The notes: a model not told the origin generated them from the sequence alone. A DNA stretch of 15,711 nucleotides from SICV01 sp038045265 (GCA_038045265.1 JBBSYL010000026.1:1-15711), one strand, 5' to 3'. Positions 6,001 to 11,511 are shown, counted from the first letter of the stretch. Program-made: numbers and translations.

Positions 6001-8365
6001 CCCATTCTATATAATCTATATTTCCGTCTCCAGATAAATCGTAAGAATCAAAAGGCATTTCCTGCAAAGTTATATTGATTCTTGTATATGCTTGAGAGAG
6101 TATTGAATTTGTATTAGAAGAAATAATAGTGCTATTTACACCTGCTCCTGCACTTTCTTCACCTACTAAAACTTCCTGTTCAACTTCACTTACATTTTTT
6201 ATGTCTATATTAGGATTAGTATTATAATTTTTCCAATAAAGTTTTATAGAATCTCCAGAATTAATAAGTAAATCATTTGAAATAGATGTTGAAGCAATAA
6301 CATCTTGGTAATTCAATCCATCTGGACCAGAAACTACGATTTCTTTACCATTACTACCCTCATTTTCATAAGATTTAGGCGCCTCTGTCTGATATTCTAT
6401 TATATAATCTGCGCTTGCAGGAGGGAGCAGAACTTCAACAGATTCTGTATAGTTATTTATCTGTACATCAGAAGAGATATTTGTTCCATACCCTGTATTC
6501 TCTTCAACAACATTTCCAGTTAGTCCTTGGAATTCTCTGTAACCTCTCTTTAAGAATTTTATAAAACCTGGTTCATTATTCAAATTTATATTTGCACTCG
6601 CCAAACCAGCAATTGCATTTCCAGTTATAATAGAAGAATTCGTACTTGAAGCATTTACCTCAATTTCAACCAAATTACCCCCTTCCAATTTTTTAATTGT
6701 GATATTTGATGCTTCTTTAGGCAATTGCACACTTACGCTTTCAAGAGAATCAAAAGAAACATTCTTTTTCCATTTTACCTCTTCTCCAACCCTTATTGCA
6801 TTTCTCAATGTGCTTATCTGCAATGCTCCAGAACTAATAAATATAGGAAATTCATTGCTTTCAAGACTAATATTTCCAGCATATGCAGTAATCTTCCCAC
6901 TTCTATAACCACTAAATCCTTCATCAGGACTTATTGTCAGAACTCCAAGATTAAAACTAGCACTTAAATTGGATGCTCCAAAAGAATATTTTTCGGCTCC
7001 TGAAAAATACTCATTTAAGTCTATTGAAGCACTTCCATTCTGCGCAATTCTTAATACCGGAATTTCTTTCAGAAGAATTATATTTGGATTTGTTATATTA
7101 GCATCAACAACAATAGCATCATTACTTTGCATGTCTAATTTTTTCGTCGCACTTATAATGCTCGTTCCATTATATTCTAATTTCATCAATAAGATGCCTT
7201 CTGAAGCAGTTAAATTAAATTTTGCAATATCAATGGAAATCTTATACATATCATCTCCCATATATTCTCTTCCAAATCCTTCCTCTTCAACTTGATAATC
7301 AGTTGAAACGCTTAAAACATCATTGCGGTTTTCTAAATTTATTATATTATCAGAAAAAATCTCTCCATTTATCTTGACACTGCCTTCAACTATCCTTGCA
7401 CTATCTCCTCCTTCAAGAGTGTATATATAAGGTTCTCCTTTTTTCACTTTTTCTTGAATTGTATATTCTGTCTCTGAAATAGCAGAACCTGTAACCCCAT
7501 AACCAGAATTAACTTTGTCTTTATCCTTTTCCTTGCCCTCTCTTTTATTAGCTTTTTCATTATCTTTACTCTTTTCACTCTTCTCTTCTGCATTTTTTTC
7601 ACTATCTTTATTTTTTTCATCATTTTTATCTTTTACTTTATTATTATCATCTTCAATAACTTCATCGCCACTTGCAGATTCTTCTTGAACATTATTATCT
7701 GTCGCAGGTTCTTGTATATCTTCTCCGTCATTACTGCTATCGATAGTTTCATCAATAGTCGCATCATCATCTCCTTGACTCTCCCGTTGATTTTCATCGA
7801 TATTCTCTGCATTATCAGAGCTACTTCCTCCAGAACTTCCAGATTTAACTTGGCGAGTAATTAATAATTTAAATTCTACATCGGGATATGTTATTTTCTT
7901 CCCAATTATTCCATATCCTTCTCCAGAACCTGTTAAGTCTGTGCCTTCAGCATAAAAATTACCACTCACCTGCTGAATATTCGCTAAATCCTCCAACCTA
8001 TATTCCTGCTGATTTGCACCATAAGAAACTTTCAAATCGCTATTTGCAGGAATCAACTCTCCTTCTCTAAGCGCAAAATTTAGGCTCCCTTCTATCCTCT
8101 CGCCAATTTTATAAACAACGTCATATTCTGATATTACTCTACCTGTATAACTATCATATAAATTGGCCAAAGCAAGAATAGCTAAAAGAATCAGCAATAT
8201 AAACATAAAATAGTTTGTTACTCTATGCTTTTTAACTGCGCTATGTTCAAGTAATTTAGAATCTGAAATATACCTCTTCTTGACTTTCCCACCCTCTCTG
8301 TAAGATTCATATAAATATGGTCCGTAAACTTTTCCATTTCTTTCTATATATTTTTTATGAACCAT
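1..8365 (-). CDS. Giant LamG/Ig-repeat surface protein with intein (C-terminus beyond window)
   Basis: Start ATG at 8363-8365, preceded by GAGGG and a TATA box at 8405-8412. The frame is open for all 2788 codons to the window edge. Residues 1-50 are basic and cytoplasmic, with a KKYIERNGKVYGPY motif. Residues about 51-69 are one membrane anchor. A charged Asp/Glu/Lys linker spans about 183-290, followed by a beta-rich, Asn-glycosylation-like region. LamG/concanavalin-like domains lie at about 838-980, at about 1050-1780 (split by the intein) and at about 2108-2300; each has a YYSFD- or WWTMD-type start and an EVQIFN- or EVLIFN-type end. Ig-like repeats follow. The likely role is an anchored cell-surface adhesin or glycan-binding protein. 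Adhesion is inferred from domain type only, and no ligand can be read from sequence. The intein and its cargo are annotated separately. Confidence 0.9.
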   Translation of the reverse strand, partial: MVHKKYIERNGKVYGPYLYESYREGGKVKKRYISDSKLLEHSAVKKHRVTNYFMFILLILLAILALANLYDSYTGRVISEYDVVYKIGERIEGSLNFALREGELIPANSDLKVSYGANQQEYRLEDLANIQQVSGNFYAEGTDLTGSGEGYGIIGKKITYPDVEFKLLITRQVKSGSSGGSSSDNAENIDENQRESQGDDDATIDETIDSSNDGEDIQEPATDNNVQEESASGDEVIEDDNNKVKDKNDEKNKDSEKNAEEKSEKSKDNEKANKREGKEKDKDKVNSGYGVTGSAISETEYTIQEKVKKGEPYIYTLEGGDSARIVEGSVKINGEIFSDNIINLENRNDVLSVSTDYQVEEEGFGREYMGDDMYKISIDIAKFNLTASEGILLMKLEYNGTSIISATKKLDMQSNDAIVVDANITNPNIILLKEIPVLRIAQNGSASIDLNEYFSGAEKYSFGASNLSASFNLGVLTISPDEGFSGYRSGKITAYAGNISLESNEFPIFISSGALQISTLRNAIRVGEEVKWKKNVSFDSLESVSVQLPKEASNITIKKLEGGNLVEIEVNASSTNSSIITGNAIAGLASANINLNNEPGFIKFLKRGYREFQGLTGNVVEENTGYGTNISSDVQINNYTESVEVLLPPASADYIIEYQTEAPKSYENEGSNGKEIVVSGPDGLNYQDVIASTSISNDLLINSGDSIKLYWKNYNTNPNIDIKNVSEVEQEVLVGEESAGAGVNSTIISSNTNSILSQAYTRINITLQEMPFDSYDLSGDGNIDYIEWVVPHLSNQTFDLIFTSNNTLTDATSNITYEGHNNGQFAHLTTTDVWPYQTGYGLVAYYSFDKDNTTTSFDYTSNNNDGIYTNGALSNSSSGLYDDGAYFDGSNDNIAVTITQSKNSSAMWIKNSTATGWTFIAKNQTSYFINGVASVSPAQYPINISGNNVKIGINESGSSYYNGFIDEVQIFNISLNSSQVSQLYNNQSQRFKNPATLDYKQFNISSGQDTVNITLAGYERKQGTNISARVGQWDVSLDYNTSDMNATANGLVAYYNFDNRSSLGENETKVVDRGPYCYDNETEILTLEEVDCSYYYNDIEIGNYYAYNDGIVIDSEKNKEAFDTASLVKQKVFADYVNKEKLAGVETPAVRNSFTDYSFVNRNNYINFSVDDNNAEDGVVTLAVRELSQKQYLHRFLGSNPSHTASSASEIYKCYIEKWKLFADLDSSEKVMSLNQETGEKEWQVPFERQTFEHEGDMFSIKLEDGSLLRVSPEHKVYANVNYLDNSSTNSLVSSDLTLDCFFSNLSFDQIEQSSFNASATKSISSRNSVNSLSEKFSANFIASCNLSSYSSSLKNLTFFCSSVNIDDNSEEVICDFDNNSLEYLSNSSRAYEGDISSRASERINFLVNEPFLKNENKMLVSTTNFIYILPSDLSLSNRPLRDFASIEEMSLSVSSEFSSILSNSLNKSALLTFSANSPLITSDQFVSRTLSISFFNSSVIDIVKFGISLPPVSSVYPVNTAKVYKPFVNERFNLISVKDVYSSLLEGKEAYFLNSEGEKVKIESIEIENYNGKIYDVDVENDVVLVRRGDGNAFWSGNSNNGTVVGGNGTTVNGVYSRGMQFDGVNDYVSIPHNTLLNFERNNTFTGSAWFKLNNLNTNKVLFSKRAVDGADYYGYVFYVTSGNKLEVVLSNSNTNRLITTGSTTLSSGVWYHAIFVYNGSSTWDGVKIYLNGVRETEVNTQNALSATILNTHSFDIGDQPVLTLPMNGLLDEVQIYNRSLSSSEIQELYIKGRALWNYSAYQNLTGNASDTGSTNTFTISTATTNVLPSFKLMSDANKFYSPILPATTSSGGASGQVITENNTVVADTTAPVVTIVLPANTTYNSLPLYFNISLNENGTAWYSLNNGLLNYSMTGNESVNFGTMFNSTNSSIADGSYTFYAYANDTAGNTNYTTNVTFSLDNTNPLVTIINPLSATYNTSTITFNVTLNEAGRANFSIDNGVTNYSMTANASNTGFNYTLTSITDGSKTFNAYGYDNAGNLNNSVSRAFSVDTTNPWINFTGNTPANASSQTSTSIVVNVTSNGTLAGSSDSDHYVLTDFDNSLVGWWTMDRLNASGDVVDEMGKNNGSKFGNAQQNSSAGSGKFGKSFSFDGNGDSIIVPSNYVFTFGTGNFTSSQWVSFASTSGIPVIIATDTVGTAGNWIIYSNNGVLTFYVHGTGAVATYTWTGLTTNKWYNVLVSRSGTNLSMYVDNNVVASVTSGANLAQNGLNIGGYSGAWLNGHIEEVLIFNRSLSATEISALYNASANKYYNNFTGLATGVHTIKSYAVDSAGNMNNTETRSVTISAADTIPPVVTITLPQNTTYNSLPLYFNISLNENGTAWYSLNNGLLNYTMTGNESANFGRMFNATNSSIADGSYTFYAYANDTTGNNNYTSNVTFVVDRTNPSITSLVESPSDPATYSTNTVYQFNATVTDSALQAVRIEFNGVNYTTNNVAGNVYNLSITGLGVGAYNYYWRANDSVNNLNVTETQTYTINKANSEVNLTLNGTSAEGNMSILSGTSIVLNGTLITGDSGARLLLYNNGTLINNNTREVSNSTTFSNTGLYNITIVYVSSQNYSTSSETYYVNVTQADTTAPVVTINSPTNTTYNSLPLYFNISLNENGTAWYSLNNGLNNYTMTGNESVNFGTMFNSTNTSIADGSYVFYAYANDTSGNNNYTTNVTFSVDTVVPGVRIDLPAGNLTTNSVEFNVTLSESGGTVLLTLTNGTMNYTMTRFNNTYFNYTNA
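178..467 (-). repeat. Ig-like repeat, copy 3
   Basis: About 97 residues with NTTYNSLPLYFNISLNENG, then a SLNNGL/MTGNES segment, and closing with YANDTSGNNNYTTNVTF. Nearly identical to the copies at 1031-1324 and 2475-2764, including at the DNA level. Confidence 0.85.
1031..1324 (-). repeat. Ig-like repeat, copy 2
   Basis: Same unit as the copies at 178-467 and 2475-2764, with few substitutions (for example NFGRMFNATN in place of NFGTMFNSTN). It follows the third LamG domain in the protein. Confidence 0.85.
2475..2764 (-). repeat. Ig-like repeat, copy 1
   Basis: First copy in the protein, beginning DTTAPVVTIVLP. A more diverged Ig-like unit (about 2190-2470, STITFNVTLNEAG) follows it. Confidence 0.85.
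3569..3820 (-). other. C-terminal half of the intein Hint fold
   Basis: Encodes a segment running from KVYKPFVNERFNLISVKD through GKIYDVDVENDVVLV to FWSGN. It carries the block F beta strands and the C-terminal Asn needed for cyclisation. Its first codons coincide with the vapBC operator palindrome and TATA box on the other strand, so the same bases must serve as protein sequence and as promoter. Confidence 0.75.
3766..3791. promoter_or_regulatory. 26-bp perfect palindrome, probable VapB operator
   Basis: The half-site TAAACCTTTCGTT is followed directly by its exact complement AACGAAAGGTTTA. Its right end overlaps the TATA box (3788-3795). A ribbon-helix-helix dimer bound here would block TBP, as expected for the conditional autoregulation typical of VapB antitoxins. 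Confidence 0.75.
3788..3836 (+). promoter_or_regulatory. vapBC promoter (box A) and ribosome binding site
   Basis: TTTATATA lies at 3788-3795, predicting a transcript start near 3818. A strong GGAGGT lies at 3831-3836, six bases before the vapB ATG at 3843. The operon therefore has its own expression signals and does not depend on the host gene, which runs the other way. Confidence 0.75.
3843..4085 (+). CDS. VapB-like ribbon-helix-helix antitoxin, antisense inside the intein
   Basis: 80 aa. Residues 1-35 form a ribbon-helix-helix DNA-binding domain: a beta strand LTISIT, then two helices ending NWSEVIRGLL. The remaining residues are a charged, helical, toxin-binding tail. It probably neutralises the PIN toxin encoded immediately downstream and represses the operon through the palindrome at 3766-3791. 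The start is fixed by GGAGGT. Its stop codon abuts the toxin ATG with no gap, so the two are translationally coupled. The gene lies wholly within the intein coding frame on the opposite strand. The family assignment is by motif; the partner pairing is inferred from adjacency. Confidence 0.85.
   Translation: MPNLTISITEELKKEMDKVRETNWSEVIRGLLAEKVKRALLFKELDKMLENSELTDKDISSMLAKSRKGRFDKLKSEGKI
4086..4520 (+). CDS. PIN-domain RNase toxin, VapC-like, antisense inside the intein
   Basis: 144 aa, a normal length for a PIN toxin. Conserved acidic positions are visible: Asp6 in VVDTN, Glu40 in LDEL, Asp105 in DDIDFVALAL and Asp121 in WSKDKLL. These fit the metal-dependent PIN nuclease site, and VapC relatives cut tRNA or rRNA. 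No disabling change is seen. All seven Tyr, His or Gln codons, and both stop codons of the operon, follow a codon ending in A. That is exactly what keeps the opposite intein frame free of stops. A small hairpin (4530-4546) follows the stop but has no T-run. Confidence 0.85.
   Translation: MKFVVDTNILFSFFKKGSFTRKLILSDALELISPSYALDELDKYSKELLSKSHITSSELSSILTELQKKVKFFKLEEYEDKLQEAMKLAENFSDNEFTEFLDDIDFVALALKEDCSIWSKDKLLKKQSKVKSLDTKELVEELSK
4743..4843 (-). repeat. 9-bp inverted repeat extending the tRNA acceptor stem
   Basis: GCAGAGGAT precedes the tRNA 5' end directly. Its complement ATCCTCTGC follows the 3' end after two bases (GC). With the 7-bp acceptor stem this makes a 16-bp helix with a two-base bulge at the 3' cleavage region. 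Confidence 0.8.
4753..4834 (-). tRNA. tRNA with CAA anticodon (Leu, type II), nested in the intein
   Basis: The acceptor stem GGTGTGG/CCACACC is perfect. The D-arm is CCCT/AGGG with the GG of the D-loop. The anticodon stem is GCTGT/ACAGT with loop CTCAAAA (anticodon at 4799-4801). There is a long variable arm ATCT-TCAC-AGAT, and a T-arm CTGGG/CCCAG with loop TTCGAAT. Conserved T8, A14, G18G19, A21 and T54-A58 are present. Oddities: the discriminator base reads G, whereas archaeal tRNA-Leu normally has A; there is an extra A between T8A9 and the D-stem; and the D-loop is short. G73 with a long arm is a serine-like feature, so the charging amino acid is uncertain. It is transcribed in the same direction as the host gene, whose frame stays open across it. 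No CCA is encoded. Confidence 0.8.
4866..4873 (-). promoter_or_regulatory. Probable box A of the nested tRNA gene
   Basis: TATATAAA read on the minus strand. A start about 26 bases downstream falls near 4843, the first base of the 9-bp inverted repeat that precedes the tRNA. This supports independent transcription of the tRNA. Confidence 0.5.
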
Positions 8366-8404
8366 CAAACCCTCTTTTTATACACTAATATTTATCAAAT
8401 AAGT

Positions 8405-8412
8405 TATATAAA
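8405..8412 (-). promoter_or_regulatory. Box A of the surface protein gene
   Basis: TTTATATA on the minus strand, about 40 bases before the ATG, predicting a short leader of about 15-20 nt that carries GAGGG. Confidence 0.55.
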
Positions 8413-8463
8413 TATTACCATACACAAAAAATTCTTCCTTCATGTATTTTTTCACAAAAAAAA

Positions 8464-8743
8464 GGTAGAGTAACAAAATTTATGGATAATTCTGTTACTT
8501 ATATGGTTTCTTCTTCAGAATTATCTATTAGGGAATTCTGGATAAAGGGTTATATATCTAACAGAATTCCCTATATATTTCATTCCTGCTTATGCCTTAT
8601 CTCTAAAGCAAGTTGTAGAGTATTATGTCAAGATGCTTGACAGAAAACCTCATCTTTTAAGATGAGGTTGCATCTTGAACATCCTAAAAACGAGTGCCTT
8701 TTCAAACTCCACCTTTTAAGGTGGAGTGGCACATCGTTTTTTT
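8464..8743. ncRNA. Block of four tandem hairpins, candidate structured RNA or transposon ends
   Basis: No gene is seen here. Hairpin 1: GATAATTCTG (8485-8494) with CAGAATTATC (8516-8525), 21-nt loop. Hairpin 2: TAGGGAATTCTG (8529-8540) with its complement at 8562-8573, also a 21-nt loop. Hairpin 3: outer stem TCAAGATGC/GCATCTTGA (8628-8636, 8670-8678) around inner stem AACCTCATC/GATGAGGTT with loop TTTTAA. Hairpin 4: outer stem ACGAGTGCC/GGCACaTCGT (8690-8698, 8728-8737) around CTCCACC/GGTGGAG, ending in seven T (8737-8743). On the minus strand the block ends in eight T near 8453. The strand is uncertain, and IS200/IS605-like end hairpins are an alternative. Confidence 0.45.
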
Positions 8744-8792
8744 GATAAAAGATAAGGTTTGTAACCACTTAAAAATAACACTTATAGATAAG

Positions 8793-8800
8793 TTTATATA
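8793..8800. promoter_or_regulatory. TATA box, possibly bidirectional
   Basis: TTTATATA on the plus strand lies 22-29 bases before the ATG at 8822, giving a leaderless transcript. The minus-strand reading TATATAAA could start a transcript near 8770 into the hairpin block. Confidence 0.5.
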
Positions 8801-8821
8801 ATATCTAAAATCGGTATTTAG

Positions 8822-8950
8822 ATGAGCCTTTTAGAAGATACCTTACTAAAGATAGCACAAGAAAGACAGTTAGGACATTCAACAAAACAAATAGCCTTTC
8901 ATTTAAGACTTGCGATTGAAACAATCGAACAATATGAACAAGTTTCATAG
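8822..8950 (+). CDS. Small HTH protein, probable N-terminal piece of a frameshifted regulator
   Basis: 42 aa, with a leaderless start 22 bases after a TATA box. Residues 17-40 (GHSTKQIAFHL, then ETIEQYEQ) look like a helix-turn-helix of the LuxR/sigma-4 kind. It ends in TAG at 8948-8950. In the -1 frame the sequence stays open from 8938 and continues with more HTH-like sequence into the next gene, which has no start of its own until 9007. I infer one ancestral gene broken by a one-base change or read by frameshifting. Two separate genes remain possible. Confidence 0.5.
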   Translation: MSLLEDTLLKIAQERQLGHSTKQIAFHLRLAIETIEQYEQVS

Positions 8951-9669
8951 ACTCTGCACATCACCTTTCCAAAGAAAAAAGAACATTTCCAAGCATAGCA
9001 AAAGGAATGGGTTTATCACTAACCTCTTTAATATTCCTCTCGCATTACTATTCAACATTCCATCCAAGCATTCTAAAGAGAGAAAGCCCATACTTAGAAG
9101 AAATAGCAGACAAAGCAAGAGAAATAATTGCTTGTTCTCAAGTCCCCTTAAAACAAGTAGAAATAGCAGAACTACTTCATTGCCCAGCTCAATATATTGC
9201 CCAGTTAAAATCACTAAGAAAAATAAAATTGCCTCCAATGAGAAAAAGAGAAATTAAATACATAGAAAAAGAAGCAAGTAAAACTCCTCCAACCAGAGTA
9301 TATAAAATGAGGCAGGCACTCTCTATTAGCCCTGCAAGTTTATACTCGCTTGTAAAAAAAGTAGATCTTGACATATTTGAAGAAACGCCTCTAGAAAATT
9401 ATGAATTAGATGAACTATTTTCTTTACTTAAAACTAATAGAGCTGAAGACTCAAACAATAGACTAACTGAAAGAACCTTTGCAACTCTCGCTCTAAAAGG
9501 GAAATCCTCTGAAGAATTAATGCGAAAATCTGGATTAAGTCATGAAGGGGCAAGAATGTACATCTATGGACTAGGGTTACACCCCACAATAGAAGCAATG
9601 AAAGAAGAAATAGGAAAAGAGAAATTACCTGCTGGAATAAATAAAAGACTACCCACTAAACCACATTAG
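8938..9669 (+). CDS. Multi-HTH regulator, C-terminal part (first ATG at 9007)
   Basis: From the only ATG (9007) it is 220 aa, but the upstream in-frame codons from 8938 (SAHHLSKEKRTFPSIAKGMG) read as protein and complete an HTH-like unit. Further HTH-like segments follow: PLKQVEIAELLHCPAQYIAQL, then YKMRQALSISPASLYSLVKK, and finally SSEELMRKSGLSHEGARMYI. An array of four to five short DNA-binding helical units suggests a transcription regulator. I do not recognise a named family. No membrane segment or catalytic motif is seen. It is flanked by the hairpin block and a GC-rich patch, in the accessory part of the window. Confidence 0.55.
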   Translation, partial: TSFIDSAHHLSKEKRTFPSIAKGMGLSLTSLIFLSHYYSTFHPSILKRESPYLEEIADKAREIIACSQVPLKQVEIAELLHCPAQYIAQLKSLRKIKLPPMRKREIKYIEKEASKTPPTRVYKMRQALSISPASLYSLVKKVDLDIFEETPLENYELDELFSLLKTNRAEDSNNRLTERTFATLALKGKSSEELMRKSGLSHEGARMYIYGLGLHPTIEAMKEEIGKEKLPAGINKRLPTKPH

Positions 9670-9682
9670 TTTCAATTAATTT

Positions 9683-9771
9683 AAGGTTTGTAGCCCCCAA
9701 CCACCTGCCCCAGATAGTCGCTTTCGGCGATTATACAAAATTATTATTCAGAAATCAGAGGGAAGGTGCGC
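9683..9771. other. GC-rich intergenic patch, possible ncRNA
   Basis: Between the HTH gene and the next gene the sequence turns unusually G+C rich for this genome: GTAGCCCCCAACCACCTGCC, then hairpin AGTCGC-TTTCG-GCGATT near 9715-9731, then GAGGGAAGGTGCGCG. CACCT and AGGTG could close a larger stem. No ORF covers it. G+C islands in AT-rich archaea often mark stable RNAs; no family is recognised. Confidence 0.3.
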
Positions 9772-9783
9772 GAAAACAGAAAA

Positions 9784-10215
9784 TTATTTTTTAGCAGTCG
9801 TTGGTAAACTTTTCCAAAAACCGAACAACTCATCATTAGTCATTGAACTTATAGGTTTGCATTGTTTAATTTTTGTTAATCTTAAGAGGGTACATAAATT
9901 TTTACCTCTATAAGTTGATTGAGCTTCAAAAGCTTGTCCAACAATATACCCTATAAGTGTGGGGGCATTCCTCAACGAGACTTGTTCTCTTAAGCCGTTT
10001 TCCCATTCTATTTCATAACCTCGAACGCTTATACTTTTCACTTCACCAACTCGTCTATATGTTAATGTAGATCCATATTTTTGAGTATCTACTTCTGATG
10101 AAAAATAAGCCCATCTTTCTTTTTGTTCTGGTGTCATTTCAAATGGCCTCATACGCCATAATGTAGCAAATTCTTCTTGTTCTTTCCCCGATAATCGACT
10201 TACTTTAATTGCCAT
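9784..10215 (-). CDS. Hypothetical protein, 143 aa
   Basis: Not recognised. The N-terminal third is helical and charged (KEQEEFATLWRM, then FEMTPEQKERWAYFSSEVD). The middle (VGEVKSISVRGYEIEWENGL) looks like a small beta barrel or SH3-like fold. A C-terminal helical segment (MTNDELFGFWKSLP) follows. There is no signal peptide or membrane segment, so it is probably cytoplasmic. A TATA box TTTATAAA at 10238-10245 predicts a leaderless transcript starting at the ATG, which supports the start and a real gene. Confidence 0.6.
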   Translation of the reverse strand: MAIKVSRLSGKEQEEFATLWRMRPFEMTPEQKERWAYFSSEVDTQKYGSTLTYRRVGEVKSISVRGYEIEWENGLREQVSLRNAPTLIGYIVGQAFEAQSTYRGKNLCTLLRLTKIKQCKPISSMTNDELFGFWKSLPTTAKK

Positions 10216-10237
10216 ATAAACTTAGGTTAATATACAA

Positions 10238-10245
10238 TTTATAAA
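10238..10245 (-). promoter_or_regulatory. Box A of the 143-aa gene
   Basis: TTTATAAA centred about 27 bases before the ATG at 10215. Confidence 0.5.
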
Positions 10246-10334
10246 GCTTTCTATTGTCACTATTTTAAAGAAATAACAAAAAGCACCTTCCCACCATCCA
10301 CAAACATTAAATTAACTCTACGAAAACTCTAAGT

Positions 10335-10412
10335 TTTCTCGTCATTTCAGGAGTGTTCCTTCCAGCCAGAATTCTTGGAAAGAATTCTGGTCAGTCACCT
10401 CGAAACGAGAAA
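10335..10412. ncRNA. Long nested hairpin, candidate structured RNA
   Basis: Outer stem TTTCTCGT (10335-10342) pairs with ACGAGAAA (10405-10412). Inside, an 11-bp perfect stem CCAGAATTCTT/AAGAATTCTGG (10366-10376, 10380-10390) is separated from it by unpaired segments of 23 and 14 nt that could partly pair (GTG/CAC). An ACA follows the outer stem by three bases on the plus strand. This recalls an H/ACA guide RNA, but the internal loops are not a clean fit. The rest of 10246-10483 shows nothing else. Confidence 0.35.
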
Positions 10413-10483
10413 CTAACATAACTAAACATCTAACTAATACTAAACAAAACTAATAAATTTATAAAAAATAAAAAACTATAAAT

Positions 10484-10636
10484 TTACTTCTGAATTCCAC
10501 CCATCCTGCATACAGTCGTTCCACAGTTAGGGCACTTTCCTTTTGCTATCTTAGTGCCTTTAGAAGTCTTTGATTCTACAGGATTCTTAATATCAACCTT
10601 CTTCTTGCACTTAACGCAATATCCTTGTGTTGCCAT
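10484..10636 (-). CDS. Small zinc-ribbon protein (DUF5679-like)
   Basis: 50 aa. It has two Cys pairs, CVKC (residues 7-10) and CPNC, plus a third Cys in TTVCRMGG, forming a treble-clef or rubredoxin-like zinc ribbon. The layout GYCVKCKKKVDIKNP, then KGKCPNCGTTVCRMG, matches a small archaeal zinc-ribbon family I recall as DUF5679, of unknown function. The start is supported by a strong AGGAGG five to six bases upstream and by TTTATAAG near 10677-10684. Confidence 0.8.
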   Translation of the reverse strand: MATQGYCVKCKKKVDIKNPVESKTSKGTKIAKGKCPNCGTTVCRMGGIQK

Positions 10637-10708
10637 AATAACCTCCTTTTACTTATGTCTCCAAGAAAATTACCCTTATAAATCTATTCACACTCTATTT
10701 TCAATATA

Positions 10709-10733
10709 AAGTAGTGAAATAGTTAAACTACTT
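10709..10733. promoter_or_regulatory. Inverted repeat next to the nucleotidyltransferase promoter
   Basis: AAGTAGT (10709-10715) and ACTACTT (10727-10733) start inside the TATAAA box (10705-10710) and cover the expected transcript start, so they could be an operator or a leader hairpin. Confidence 0.4.
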
Positions 10734-10748
10734 AATGCTAAATTTTAT

Positions 10749-11504
10749 ATGAAATTCTACAAACCTGCAGTAATCAGGCAAAGTACAGATGGTTCTTTAT
10801 TTCTCTCAAGAGAGATCCACATAGTTAAAGGAGGAGATTATAAAGTAGACTATCATCCCTCAGAACCTCAAAGAAAAGAACTTATAGAAGAAAGGATTGA
10901 GCTAGTAAAGTCTCTCTGGCATCCTGTTCTACCAAACCTTCGTCTTTCAGGTAGCTGCGCAACTAGAATAATTACAGAAGATTACTCCACAACTCCCAGA
11001 GACGTAGACATCGCATTAATAGCAAATGAAGCAGTTTTAAGATTTATGATAAACTCTGCAGCAAAAAGATATTGGTTTTTAACAGAAAGAAGAAGCGCAA
11101 AGCTCTGGGCAAGTAGTCAGACTAAGCATTACAGTTTCTTCCCAAGAACTCTTGACGAAATACTTACAAATAACGAAATGGATCAAAATTTAGAATTTAC
11201 AGGCGTCAATCCAAGCACTCACGAGATAAATCCTAGAGACTCAATAAGAATCTATCTCCATAGACAAAGATGGCCATGTTTATATTCTATTGAAGATGGA
11301 CTAGTAATTCCAATTGAGTTCTTTACAGGTAGGGAATTTGAAGGTCTGACTCTTGTGAGCAGACAATATCTTATAATGAGAAAAGCCAAAATAATAGAAA
11401 GTGAAGAAAGCCAAAATCCAAAGCACCTTGAAGATTTAGCCCTTTTAAACAGAAGCACTTTCAAAAAACCAGTATTAGTATTAAAAGCACAGGGAGGGAA
11501 TTGA
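10749..11504 (+). CDS. Nucleotidyltransferase-fold protein (MNT/AbiEii-like)
   Basis: 251 aa. The signature LSGSCATRI (residues 61-69) followed by TPRDVDIAL fits the pol-beta nucleotidyltransferase active site: a Gly-Ser pair, then Asp-x-Asp. A later VIPIEFF strand could supply the third acidic residue as Glu instead of Asp. The C-terminal KHLEDLALL resembles the K-x-LxDL helix of AbiEii-type proteins. It may transfer nucleotides to RNA or protein; several relatives are toxins or abortive-infection effectors. No partner antitoxin is adjacent on the upstream side. The gene 44 bases downstream is a ribbon-helix-helix protein with its own promoter. Function beyond the fold is inferred. Confidence 0.65.
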   Translation: MKFYKPAVIRQSTDGSLFLSREIHIVKGGDYKVDYHPSEPQRKELIEERIELVKSLWHPVLPNLRLSGSCATRIITEDYSTTPRDVDIALIANEAVLRFMINSAAKRYWFLTERRSAKLWASSQTKHYSFFPRTLDEILTNNEMDQNLEFTGVNPSTHEINPRDSIRIYLHRQRWPCLYSIEDGLVIPIEFFTGREFEGLTLVSRQYLIMRKAKIIESEESQNPKHLEDLALLNRSTFKKPVLVLKAQGGN

Positions 11505-11511
11505 AAATAGA

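Noticed and set aside
5140..7295. Several plus-strand ORFs of 60-108 codons within this stretch
   Set aside because: They lie opposite the verified 2788-codon frame, have low-complexity composition and no promoter or ribosome binding site.
8628..8737. CRISPR repeats
   Set aside because: The two palindromes share only the CTTTTAAG core, and there are no regularly spaced repeats or cas genes.
8910..9257. Plus-strand ORF of 115 aa and minus-strand ORFs over the HTH gene
   Set aside because: They are other-frame readings of the HTH regulator; the peptides are low-complexity and the +1 frame shows the HTH patterns.
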